Source: an uncultured Actinomycetes bacterium (GTDB taxonomy: Bacteria; Actinomycetota; Actinomycetes; Nanopelagicales; Nanopelagicaceae). From it: a stretch of DNA of 14,330 nucleotides. The notes under the pieces are model-generated. The model searched no databases, was not told the DNA's origin, and was given only the letters and a program-made list of their open reading frames with translations. Positions 6,445 through 12,664 of the stretch are shown here, in pieces. A program made the translations under genes and the position numbers. Where the stretch lies: NCBI GenBank assembly GCA_903844585.1, contig CAIMUD010000003.1, forward strand, positions 1 through 14,330. Direction: 5' to 3'. Positions within the stretch are counted from its first letter, which is position 1, and each line of letters opens with the position of its first letter.

Positions 6445-7530
6445 AGAGTCTTTTCGAACTATTAGCTTCTCAACTATTTCTTCAATTGCTATCGCACTTG
6501 CGCTCTCTGAACTACTTTCAACAACTGGCTGACCAGAATCGCCACCAGCACGTAACACTGGGCTAAATGGAATTTTACCCAGTAGCGGAACTGAAGTACC
6601 GATGAGCTGTGTTAATACTCGGGAAGTTTCTTCACCACCGCCGGCTCCGAAGAGTGAAATTTCCTCTGAGCAATGTGGACATGGGAATGCTGACATATTT
6701 TCAATGACACCAATAACTCGTTGATTCATCTGATGGGCAATGCGGCCTGCGCGTTCTGCAACTTCTGCAGCAGCAATTTGTGGCGTCGTGACAACGATGA
6801 TTTCTGAAGTTGGAATTAGTTGACCGAGCGAGATTGCTAAGTCACCGGTGCCAGGTGGTAAATCTAGAAGTAGCAGATCTAAATCCCCCCAATGAGCATC
6901 AGATAAAAGTTGCTCAAGTACTCTGTGCAATAACGGGCCTCGATATGCAACTGCATCTTCGCGTTCTGGCTTAAACATTTCCATCGATACAACTTTTACT
7001 CCAAATGCCACAGGTGGAATAAACATCTGATCAATTGCAGTAGGGCGAACACCCATAAGCCCCATAAGGCGGGGAATCGAATGACCATAAACATCGGCAT
7101 CGAGAATTCCAACGCGAAGCCCTTTACGTGCAGCGGCTACTGCCAAATTAACAGTCAATGAAGATTTACCAACGCCACCTTTACCGGATGCAATTCCAAT
7201 TACGCGAGTTAGAGATCCGGGTTGTGCAAAAGGAATAAATTTCTCACGCCCACCGCGTACGATTTTCTTTACGTTATCGCGCTGCTCTTGAGTCATTGCG
7301 CCGAATGTAAGGTCGATTGAGGAAACTCCTGCAACTGCAACAACCGCATCAGTAATATCGGTTCGAAGCCGATCTTGCATTGGACATCCCGCAATAGTTA
7401 ATAGAATTCTTACAGTTGCTTTGCCGCCAGAAAACTCAACTGATTCGACCATTTCAAGGTCGGTAAGAGAGCGATGAAGTTCGGGGTCCTGTACTCCTGA
7501 CAGCGCCTGCTTTATTGCCTCTACGCTCAT
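6412..7530 (-). CDS. mrp: Mrp/NBP35-family iron-sulfur carrier ATPase
   Basis: A 372-residue Fe-S cluster carrier or scaffold protein. Residues 1 to about 85 are a MIP18/DUF59 domain (with IAGCPMQDRL). The ATPase domain starts near 108 with the deviant Walker A GKGGVGKS at 116-123, keeping the signature Lys117, an A' box GILDADVYG at 141-149 and Walker B LLLLDLPPGTGD with Asp223. The CPHC motif (Cys284, Cys287) provides the bridging cluster ligands at the dimer interface. The product probably holds and delivers 4Fe-4S clusters to apoenzymes in the cytoplasm. The ATG at 7530 overlaps the tatB stop as ATGA, so translation is coupled to tatB. The 3' end overlaps DUF1003 by 33 bp; the residues encoded there (about the last ten) are a tail beyond the conserved domain. 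Confidence 0.95.
   Translation of the reverse strand: MSVEAIKQALSGVQDPELHRSLTDLEMVESVEFSGGKATVRILLTIAGCPMQDRLRTDITDAVVAVAGVSSIDLTFGAMTQEQRDNVKKIVRGGREKFIPFAQPGSLTRVIGIASGKGGVGKSSLTVNLAVAAARKGLRVGILDADVYGHSIPRLMGLMGVRPTAIDQMFIPPVAFGVKVVSMEMFKPEREDAVAYRGPLLHRVLEQLLSDAHWGDLDLLLLDLPPGTGDLAISLGQLIPTSEIIVVTTPQIAAAEVAERAGRIAHQMNQRVIGVIENMSAFPCPHCSEEISLFGAGGGEETSRVLTQLIGTSVPLLGKIPFSPVLRAGGDSGQPVVESSSESASAIAIEEIVEKLIVRKDSLLGVRLGLTP
6433..6454 (+). terminator. Possible weak intrinsic terminator after DUF1003
   Basis: GACTC (6433-6437) and GAGTC (6446-6450) can form a 5-bp stem with an 8-nt loop, directly followed by TTTT (6451-6454). The DUF1003 stop codon lies in the loop. The stem is short and the signal sits inside the mrp coding region on the other strand, so it may be coincidence. 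Confidence 0.25.
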
Positions 7531-7835
7531 AAAAGGTCTGGATCAATCTTGGGATTTAACTTTGGCTCTGACTGTGGGTTATCAACTTCTTCTAGCGCAT
7601 TTGCAATCTGCCTTTTTACAAAAGTCTTTGGGTGCAAGTCCGATGGCTTTAAATCTTCAAATCCTGGACCTAAGTTCAGTCGAATCTCAGCCGTCGCAGT
7701 ATTTGCCATTTGGCGAATCTTTTTCACAAGCTTTGCTGCATCAACTGCAATGCGCGGTAACCGATCTGGGCCAACAAGAATGATCGCAATAATTGCAAGG
7801 CCAAGTATCTCGCCGGCTCCAAAATCGAAGAACAT
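7527..7835 (-). CDS. tatB: Sec-independent translocase protein TatB
   Basis: A 102-residue twin-arginine translocation subunit that, with TatC, recognises folded precursors with RR signal peptides. It has a single N-terminal hydrophobic helix (about 7-22, ILGLAIIAIILVG), the hinge GPDRLP at 22-27, an amphipathic helix (about 28-55, DAAKLVKKIRQM) and a hydrophilic tail. The placement between htrA and mrp matches other actinobacteria and supports TatB over TatA. The ATG at 7835 has a TAGTAT hexamer 6 nt upstream, and its stop overlaps the mrp start (ATGA). tatA and tatC are not in the window. Confidence 0.9.
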   Translation of the reverse strand: MFFDFGAGEILGLAIIAIILVGPDRLPRIAVDAAKLVKKIRQMANTATAEIRLNLGPGFEDLKPSDLHPKTFVKRQIANALEEVDNPQSEPKLNPKIDPDLL

Positions 7836-7841
7836 AGAGCG

Positions 7842-7847
7842 ATACTA
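7842..7847 (-). promoter_or_regulatory. Putative leaderless -10 element for tatB-mrp
   Basis: TAGTAT on the minus strand lies 6 nt before the tatB ATG at 7835, in the 33-bp gap after htrA. It would give tatB-mrp a separate leaderless transcript in addition to read-through from htrA. No -35 element or Shine-Dalgarno is evident. Confidence 0.4.
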
Positions 7848-7868
7848 CTGCGATTAACGAATTTTTAC

Positions 7869-8990
7869 TTATTTACTAACCGAGAGCACAAGGATTACTT
7901 GATAGCTCTTTCCGGCACGTAGATAAGTAAGTTGAACTTTATCTCCAACGCTCTTTGCACGGATTGCAACGATGAGTTCTTCAGCTGCAGCAATCGTGCG
8001 ACCATCAAACTTGGTAATGATGTCACCTGGCTTAAGACCTGCTGCAGCAGAAGGACCACTTGGCAAAATAGCGTCAGCAGAATCTGCAATCTTTGCTCCC
8101 TCGCCTTCGAATTGCATATCGAGTGAAACGCCCATTACAGGGTATGTAGCTTTTCCACTCTTTATTAATTGTTCGGCAGTTTTTCGGGCCTGATTAATTG
8201 GAATGGCAAAACCCAAACCAATCGAACCGCTTTGAGATCCAAAGGATGAGCCTAAAGTTGCAATTGCAGAGTTAACTCCGATAACTGCGCCAGTAGCATC
8301 AACTAGCGGTCCACCTGAATTTCCAGGGTTAATTGCAGCATCAGTTTGAAGTGCATTAATAAATGCGTTCTGGCTTCCGGATTCTCCGGCGGTTACTGCT
8401 CGATCCTTTGCGCTGATAATTCCGAGCGTCACAGTGCCAGAAAGTCCGAGCGGTGAGCCAATTGCAATAACAGAATCCCCAACAACTACTTTGTCGCTGT
8501 CTCCGAAAGTTAGTGCAGTTAACCCTGCTGCAGAAATCTTCAGAACTGCTAAGTCATAAGCTTCGTCACGGCCAACAATCGAGGCAGTGAATTTCTTTCC
8601 ATCATTGAGCTGAACTTCAATTTTGCCACTGGTCTTTGCCGCACCTGCTACAACGTGATTGTTGGTAAGTATGTATCCAGCGCTATCGATAACAAAGCCT
8701 GTTCCTGTTGAACCAGTGGCGCCAGATTTAGCTGATATTGATACAACCGAAGGGATAACTCGCTTAGCAATATCGGCAACCGATCCGGGTGGGCGTTCGA
8801 TAGCTGATGAAACTGAGGAAAGTTTAATCGAATGTCCAAAAAGTGAGCCTGTAGAAGATGCACCGAACACGCCGCCAATGAGACCTGCAATTACTGCGAG
8901 GATGACCGCGTTGCCCCGAGTTATGCCAGAAGTTTTATTCTGCTGTGAAGATGGAATCCACCACGGCCCCGAAGAATGCATATCGCTCAT
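7869..8990 (-). CDS. htrA: HtrA/DegP-type membrane-anchored serine protease with PDZ domain
   Basis: A 373-residue S1C trypsin-like protease. It has a short cytoplasmic head (1-26), one transmembrane helix (about 27-44, AVILAVIAGLIGG), a linker, a protease domain (about 70-270) and a C-terminal PDZ domain (about 283-370). The catalytic triad is complete: His112 in TNNHVVAGA, Asp146 in AYDLAVLKI and Ser225 in NPGNSGGPL. The PDZ shows GPSAAAGLKPGDIITKFDG. The product should act outside the cytoplasmic membrane on misfolded or signalling proteins. The ATG at 8990 is preceded by AGGAAG at 8 nt spacing; an alternative Met is at codon 4. In M. tuberculosis the orthologue Rv1223 follows sigE and rseA (from memory); here the gene follows the methyltransferase after only 30 bp and neither regulator is present. 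Confidence 0.95.
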   Translation of the reverse strand: MSDMHSSGPWWIPSSQQNKTSGITRGNAVILAVIAGLIGGVFGASSTGSLFGHSIKLSSVSSAIERPPGSVADIAKRVIPSVVSISAKSGATGSTGTGFVIDSAGYILTNNHVVAGAAKTSGKIEVQLNDGKKFTASIVGRDEAYDLAVLKISAAGLTALTFGDSDKVVVGDSVIAIGSPLGLSGTVTLGIISAKDRAVTAGESGSQNAFINALQTDAAINPGNSGGPLVDATGAVIGVNSAIATLGSSFGSQSGSIGLGFAIPINQARKTAEQLIKSGKATYPVMGVSLDMQFEGEGAKIADSADAILPSGPSAAAGLKPGDIITKFDGRTIAAAEELIVAIRAKSVGDKVQLTYLRAGKSYQVILVLSVSK

Positions 8991-8998
8991 ATGGATAT

Positions 8999-9004
8999 CT
9001 TCCT
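8999..9004 (-). promoter_or_regulatory. Shine-Dalgarno of htrA
   Basis: AGGAAG on the minus strand lies 8 nt before the ATG at 8990 and supports that start over the internal Met4. It occupies the 30-bp gap where mycobacteria carry sigE and rseA. Confidence 0.65.
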
Positions 9005-9020
9005 ACAACTAGCTTTCAAT

Positions 9021-9647
9021 CTACAACTTGGTTGCAAGTAACAAACCGTCACCGACTGGAATGAGTGATGTCACCCAGTGTTCTGAGTCGTTTTTAATTG
9101 ATTTCCCAGCATCGCGAAGGGCAATTGTCTTTGGATCGCGCTGTGCAGGATCTGAAACTTTTCCGCCTCCAAAGAAATTATCGATTACGAATACGCCACC
9201 ACTTCGAAGGATCCGATGAGCTTCGGTGGCAGCATATGAAATGTCTTCAGGATTATGTCTAAAAATGACTAAGTCGTAAGCACGATCGGTAAGTTTTGTC
9301 ATTACATCCATAACCGGATTCGTGATGAGGCGAAATCGAGATTGGACGATATCTGCATCCTGCAAGGATATTTTTGCAGCGTTGCTATGTTCCATTTCGT
9401 CATCAATCGAAGTGAGGGTTCCGCTGGCCATCATGCCTTCTAGCACCCAAAGTGCACCAACTCCAGAACCAGTTCCAATTTCAACGACAGATTGTGCAGA
9501 GAGAATATGCGCGAGATATTTTAAATAAGCACCAGTGCCAGAAGTCGTATCTGTAACACCCATTTCAACTCCGCGAGCACGAGCAGATTGCTTTACATCA
9601 TCTTCAGCAATGAAGGTTTCTGCATAAGAATGCGGATCAATAATCAC
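9021..9647 (-). CDS. SAM-dependent O-methyltransferase-like protein (Rv1220c type)
   Basis: A 208-residue class I methyltransferase of the catechol/caffeoyl-CoA O-methyltransferase-like family. Motif I, VVEIGTGSGVGALWVL, is at about 54-69 with Glu56 and the glycine loop for SAM; the acidic end of strand 2 is TSIDDE at 79-84; LRSGGVFVIDNFFGGGKV is at 147-164. In typical metal-dependent members a FxDxxK motif follows strand 4; here the place reads VIFRHNPED (127-135), so the metal-binding Asp and the Lys are missing. C-terminal features (DPAQRD, IPVGDGLLLA) match the actinobacterial set next to sigE/htrA. The start is GTG at 9647, overlapping the pepA stop as GTGA. It is clearly a SAM-binding fold; substrate and even catalysis are unknown. 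Confidence 0.88.
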   Translation of the reverse strand: MIIDPHSYAETFIAEDDVKQSARARGVEMGVTDTTSGTGAYLKYLAHILSAQSVVEIGTGSGVGALWVLEGMMASGTLTSIDDEMEHSNAAKISLQDADIVQSRFRLITNPVMDVMTKLTDRAYDLVIFRHNPEDISYAATEAHRILRSGGVFVIDNFFGGGKVSDPAQRDPKTIALRDAGKSIKNDSEHWVTSLIPVGDGLLLATKL

Positions 9648-11128
9648 GAGAGTGATGTTATCCAGTCAATGAGCAATCGGACCCCAAAACCCGTTCCGCC
9701 TTTTGGATTTTCTCCTGTGTCGCTTTCGCTGCGCGCTGGGCCTGCAATATCGAGGTGAACCCAGTTGCGACGGCCGACAAATTTTTCAAGGAAAAGTGCT
9801 GCAGTGACGGAACCGGCTGAATAATCTGCTTTATTGGCGGTGTGATTGAAATCTGCGATATCACTTTCTAGGGCATCGCTGTAGTCATCTATAAGTGGCA
9901 TATGCCAAACACGATCACCATTTAATTCACCGATGTCATGAAGTTGTTCTGCCAGCTTAGAATCACGGGTGTACATCGCAGCATATTGACGACCAAGCCC
10001 AAGGGTTGCAGCTCCTGTAAGTGTTGCAAGGTCGATGAGATAGTCAGGATCAAGATTTAAATCTGCGTATGCCAATCCATCGGCTAATACGAGTCTTCCT
10101 TCAGCATCGGTATTAATCACTTCAACACTCGTGCCTCCATAATGATTGATGACATCACTTGGTCGTTGTGAGCTTCCAGATAGCGCATTTTCTGCAAGAG
10201 CCATCAATACCGTGACTCGAACCTGTGGTTGCAATTCTGGAAGGGCGCTAATTGTTGCAAGGGCCGCGGCGGCACCAGCCATATCACTCTTCATCGCAGT
10301 CATAGATTCATATGGACGCTTGAGTGAAACACCACCGGTATCGAAAGTAATTCCCTTGCCAACAATCACAATATGCCGAAGAAGCTCCGAAGATTTTCTA
10401 CGTCCTTCAGGTTCGTATGAAATTATTACAAATCGCGGACCTGGTTTTGGAGAAGAACCTCCTACTGCACGCAAGCCTCCAAATTCCTTTAAATCCTTAC
10501 CTGCCAAGACTTTTATTTGGAGTTTTTTCTCATCTGCCATTTTAATTGCTTCATCTGCAAGCCACTTTGGATTCTTTATATTCGATGGCGTATGGATTAA
10601 ATCTCGCGCATTCATGATTGCAGTAGCGATGGTTGCCGCTTCTTCTAACAAATGAGAGTCTGCTGTGGCTATTGAAAGCGCAGGAACTTCAATCTTTGCA
10701 TCAGTTTTTTGGTGCCATTGGTAGGTTCCAAGGCTAAGTGAAATGGCAAAGGTTCGAATCTTAGAAGTTGAGTCAACGCAGACCGCTGCTAGTTCGACTG
10801 CTTTTCCTCGCACTTTTCTTCCAAGAGATGATCCGGCCGCGCGGAGCGCACTTTCACTTTGATCGCCTAAACCTAAAAGGTAAATTCGATCTGCAGCGAA
10901 GTCATTTGATGAAATCGGAACTTCAAAAATTTCTCCTGCTTTTGAACTTGCCCCAAAGAAATTTAACTCATCGCTAAGTGATATTTCAAAAGTTGATTCG
11001 AGGCTTTTAATTAGGGATGTGTGTGCAGGAAATTCGAAAGTTGATTCGTTTTTTATAAATCCGATTGCGATTAAATCAACTTCATGAAGCGCCCGAGGTG
11101 AAGGCTCAAGGGCAGCAAGCGTGGTCAC
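9644..11128 (-). CDS. pepA: Leucyl aminopeptidase (M17)
   Basis: A 494-residue cytosolic M17 metallo-aminopeptidase that releases N-terminal amino acids from peptides. The N-terminal domain (about 1-155) is variable; the catalytic domain carries the full two-metal set: Lys258 and Asp263 in VGKGITFDTGG, Asp282 in MKSDMAG, Asp341 and Glu343 in NTDAEGRL. The catalytic Lys270 and Arg345 are also present. Length is typical of the family. The start is GTG at 11128, 11 bp after the DUF3117 stop; no strong Shine-Dalgarno is visible, so the start is slightly uncertain, though the frame has no better upstream codon before DUF3117. The 3' end overlaps the methyltransferase start (GTGA). Confidence 0.96.
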   Translation of the reverse strand: MTTLAALEPSPRALHEVDLIAIGFIKNESTFEFPAHTSLIKSLESTFEISLSDELNFFGASSKAGEIFEVPISSNDFAADRIYLLGLGDQSESALRAAGSSLGRKVRGKAVELAAVCVDSTSKIRTFAISLSLGTYQWHQKTDAKIEVPALSIATADSHLLEEAATIATAIMNARDLIHTPSNIKNPKWLADEAIKMADEKKLQIKVLAGKDLKEFGGLRAVGGSSPKPGPRFVIISYEPEGRRKSSELLRHIVIVGKGITFDTGGVSLKRPYESMTAMKSDMAGAAAALATISALPELQPQVRVTVLMALAENALSGSSQRPSDVINHYGGTSVEVINTDAEGRLVLADGLAYADLNLDPDYLIDLATLTGAATLGLGRQYAAMYTRDSKLAEQLHDIGELNGDRVWHMPLIDDYSDALESDIADFNHTANKADYSAGSVTAALFLEKFVGRRNWVHLDIAGPARSESDTGENPKGGTGFGVRLLIDWITSLS

Positions 11129-11139
11129 GCGAAAATGGA

Positions 11140-11319
11140 TTACTTCTTGATAAGTTGAACAGCAGCTTCAAGAGCTGCACTGAGATTATTTGCCTCTTGG
11201 GCATTGAGTTCTACGACTAGACGACCGCCGCCTTCGAGAGGAATTCGCATAACAAGTGAGCGTGCTTCCTTTGTTACTTCCATAGGTCCATCACCGGTAC
11301 GAGGCTTCATGGCTGCCAT
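11140..11319 (-). CDS. DUF3117 small conserved actinobacterial protein
   Basis: A 59-residue protein, not a chance frame: it begins MAAMKPRTGDGP, continues with EVTKEARSLVMRIPLEGGGR and LVVELNAQEA, and ends LIKK, matching the DUF3117 family, which is nearly universal in actinobacteria and normally about 55 residues. The ATG at 11319 has AGGAG at 6 nt spacing. The M. tuberculosis homologue Rv1211 has been described as calmodulin-like (from memory), but I see no EF-hand motif here. It lies 11 bp upstream of pepA and is probably co-transcribed with it. The function is unknown; the extreme conservation suggests a housekeeping role. Confidence 0.93.
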   Translation of the reverse strand: MAAMKPRTGDGPMEVTKEARSLVMRIPLEGGGRLVVELNAQEANNLSAALEAAVQLIKK

Positions 11320-11325
11320 GGGGAA

Positions 11326-11330
11326 CTCCT
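11326..11330 (-). promoter_or_regulatory. Shine-Dalgarno of the DUF3117 gene
   Basis: AGGAG on the minus strand, 6 nt before the ATG at 11319, within an AAAAGGAG context. It supports translation of the 59-residue protein and the choice of Met1 over Met4. Confidence 0.75.
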
Positions 11331-11406
11331 TTTATCTACAAACTTGGGTCGCAAACGAGGGATAAGTATCTCGCATATATCGGCTGAGATGAAATCGAGG
11401 CTAGAA
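11331..11406 (-). other. Longest intergenic spacer, possible DUF3117-pepA promoter region
   Basis: The gap between the sigma region-4 gene and DUF3117 (11320-11406, 87 bp including the Shine-Dalgarno) is the longest non-coding stretch in the window. It is AT-rich in the middle, with a GATATATGCGAGATACT-like segment that could hold a -10 element, but I see no matching -35, no terminator hairpin and no operator. As it precedes a conserved gene with a clear Shine-Dalgarno, it may contain a leadered promoter for DUF3117-pepA and downstream genes. Confidence 0.3.
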
Positions 11407-11625
11407 CTAGAGACCCAGATGGGAAGTTAGGCGTGCTTTTCCTGCCGCAATCATGACAACTACAGACTTTTCGGGGACTTTGAGTATCTCTGCAATTTGT
11501 GCGCTAGATAAAGATCGAAGGTAATGCAGAGTCAAAATTATTCGTTCCTCTTCGGGCAGAGATGCGATTAATTCTGCGAGCGAGGTTGGGTTATCACCAC
11601 TGGATCCCATGTCCTCAACTTTCAC
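11407..11625 (-). CDS. Stand-alone sigma-70 region-4-like helix-turn-helix protein
   Basis: A 72-residue protein that matches only region 4 of ECF sigma factors: SLAELIASLPEEERIILTLH (about 15-34), then YLRSLSSAQIAEILKVPEKS (about 35-54) as the helix-turn-helix, and a final helix with AAGKARL. Region 2, which binds the -10 element and core polymerase, is absent, and there is no room for it: the SRPBCC stop is 9 bp upstream. The recognition helix reads VVVMIAAGKARL, where ECF factors usually have a VRSRLxRAR-like pattern, so the promoter-contacting arginines are largely lost. The start is GTG at 11625, or ATG at 11610; neither has a clear Shine-Dalgarno, and translation may be coupled to the SRPBCC gene. 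It could be a relic of the sigma factor usually found near htrA, or a small regulator. The domain call is firm; the function is open. Confidence 0.75.
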   Translation of the reverse strand: MKVEDMGSSGDNPTSLAELIASLPEEERIILTLHYLRSLSSAQIAEILKVPEKSVVVMIAAGKARLTSHLGL

Positions 11626-11634
11626 ATGCTGAGG

Positions 11635-12117
11635 TTACTCGCGATAGGCCGCTATTGCTTTCTTCCGCAGGCGGCGTAGCGAAATTATTACTCCTGCTTT
11701 TACCGCCCACAGCAGTGGGGTGGCCAATATCAGAATGGCCCTTGAAGCTTCCACTGTTTCAGACCAATTAAATTGAGTTTTATTTGGCGAAATTCCGATA
11801 AGTTCAAAAGTTCCTACACCCTTAATAACCGCGCCAGTATGAATCACATCGCAAGAATTCGGTGGGTTCCACTTTGTAACTGTCATCAGATCAAGTAAGC
11901 CAAATTTGGAAAATTTTGGATACAACTTATATAGCGGGCCGGTGAATGCCGATATTGAAGTACCCACTCCTTCGTGCACCGATGATGTAAGCCAAACTTT
12001 TGTTTGGAGCATCCAGTCGCCTTGGCTCTCCCAATCAGCAATACGTTCCCACAATTTTTCCTGACTTACTGGAATTGTGAGTGAAACGTTAATTGACTTT
12101 GTGTGCATCGATGACAT
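11635..12117 (-). CDS. SRPBCC/polyketide cyclase-like protein
   Basis: A 160-residue START-like (SRPBCC) fold protein. The N-terminus INVSLTIPVSQEKLWERIADWES (about 9-31) is the typical first strand and helix of the family, followed by predicted strands (VGTSISAFTG, VGTFELIGISP) and a long C-terminal helix. That helix has an unusually hydrophobic part (about 127-146, ILILATPLLWAVKAGVII) followed by RRLRKK, so it may associate with the membrane. Such proteins bind lipids or other hydrophobic ligands; no ligand can be named. The ATG at 12117 has AGGAAG 6 nt upstream and lies inside the end of the LOG-family gene (29-bp same-strand overlap). The sigma region-4 gene follows 9 bp downstream. Confidence 0.82.
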   Translation of the reverse strand: MSSMHTKSINVSLTIPVSQEKLWERIADWESQGDWMLQTKVWLTSSVHEGVGTSISAFTGPLYKLYPKFSKFGLLDLMTVTKWNPPNSCDVIHTGAVIKGVGTFELIGISPNKTQFNWSETVEASRAILILATPLLWAVKAGVIISLRRLRKKAIAAYRE

Positions 12118-12634
12118 TTAACGCTTCCTTTATAGAAGTTGTCCAGTGCAAAATATCTGTTTGCCCGGGGCGTAAGAATTTCTCTTCTCCTAGATGCGCC
12201 ACCAACTCTTTGAGGGGTTTGTAGATTCCGAAAGAGTCAAGAATGATTACTGGCTTGTCGTGAAATGAAAGATATCGGCCAACCCAGATTTCAAATAACT
12301 CTTCAAGAGTGCCAATGCCACCGGGCAGCGCAATGAAAGCATCGGAGAGATCTTCCATCATCGCTTTACGCGTGCGCATTGAGTCAACTATATGAAGTTC
12401 ATCGCTTCCGTGATCGGCGTATTCAATGTCTACAAGGCGCTGAGGTATAACGCCAATTGTGTGGCCACCCTTAGATCGCGCACCTTTAGAGACTGCACCC
12501 ATCGATGAAAATTGACCGCCTCCGGTAACGAGATCCCATCCCCTGCCCGCAATTTCTGCACCCAACTCGAATGCCTGCTCGTTATATTTGGAATCAATTT
12601 GCTCGGATGAAGAACAATAAACGGCGATACGCAT
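12089..12634 (-). CDS. LOG-family nucleotide 5'-monophosphate phosphoribohydrolase (TIGR00730)
   Basis: A 181-residue Rossmann-fold protein of the LONELY GUY/TIGR00730 family. It starts with MRIAVYCSSS, has a TGGG loop at 37-40, the MRTRK motif at 86-90 and PGGIGTLEE at 104-112, the phosphate-binding and catalytic signatures of the family. Members cleave the N-glycosidic bond of cytokinin riboside monophosphates, or AMP and other nucleotides, releasing the base. The M. tuberculosis counterpart Rv1205 is also in the dapD neighbourhood (from memory). The ATG at 12634 is preceded by TATTCT at 7 nt, suggesting a leaderless transcript that starts the long minus-strand gene string. In a free-living actinobacterium a nucleotide salvage role is more plausible than hormone synthesis (inference). 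Confidence 0.92.
   Translation of the reverse strand: MRIAVYCSSSEQIDSKYNEQAFELGAEIAGRGWDLVTGGGQFSSMGAVSKGARSKGGHTIGVIPQRLVDIEYADHGSDELHIVDSMRTRKAMMEDLSDAFIALPGGIGTLEELFEIWVGRYLSFHDKPVIILDSFGIYKPLKELVAHLGEEKFLRPGQTDILHWTTSIKEALNVIDAHKVN
12124..12129 (-). promoter_or_regulatory. Shine-Dalgarno of the SRPBCC gene inside the LOG gene
   Basis: AGGAAG on the minus strand lies 6 nt before the ATG at 12117. It decides for Met1 rather than Met4 and thus for a 29-bp same-strand overlap with the LOG-family gene. Confidence 0.6.
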
Positions 12635-12641
12635 ACACGAA

Positions 12642-12647
12642 AGAATA
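12642..12647 (-). promoter_or_regulatory. Putative leaderless -10 element for the LOG operon
   Basis: TATTCT, a near-consensus TATAAT-type hexamer on the minus strand, lies 7 nt before the ATG at 12634. No Shine-Dalgarno is present between them. It shares a 30-bp spacer with the dapD element. Confidence 0.5.
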
Positions 12648-12652
12648 GGGGT

Positions 12653-12658
12653 TAGGCT
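12653..12658 (+). promoter_or_regulatory. Putative leaderless -10 element for dapD
   Basis: TAGGCT matches TANNNT and lies exactly 6 nt before the dapD ATG at 12665, so the transcript would begin with AUG. No Shine-Dalgarno sequence precedes the start. A -35 region would fall in the LOG gene start and shows no consensus. Confidence 0.48.
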
Positions 12659-12664
12659 TAGCGC

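Noticed and set aside
10146..10655. Long open frame (169 codons) on the plus strand opposite pepA
   Set aside because: It lies wholly inside the well-supported aminopeptidase gene, has no family resemblance and a Ser/Ala/Pro-rich composition typical of an antisense shadow.
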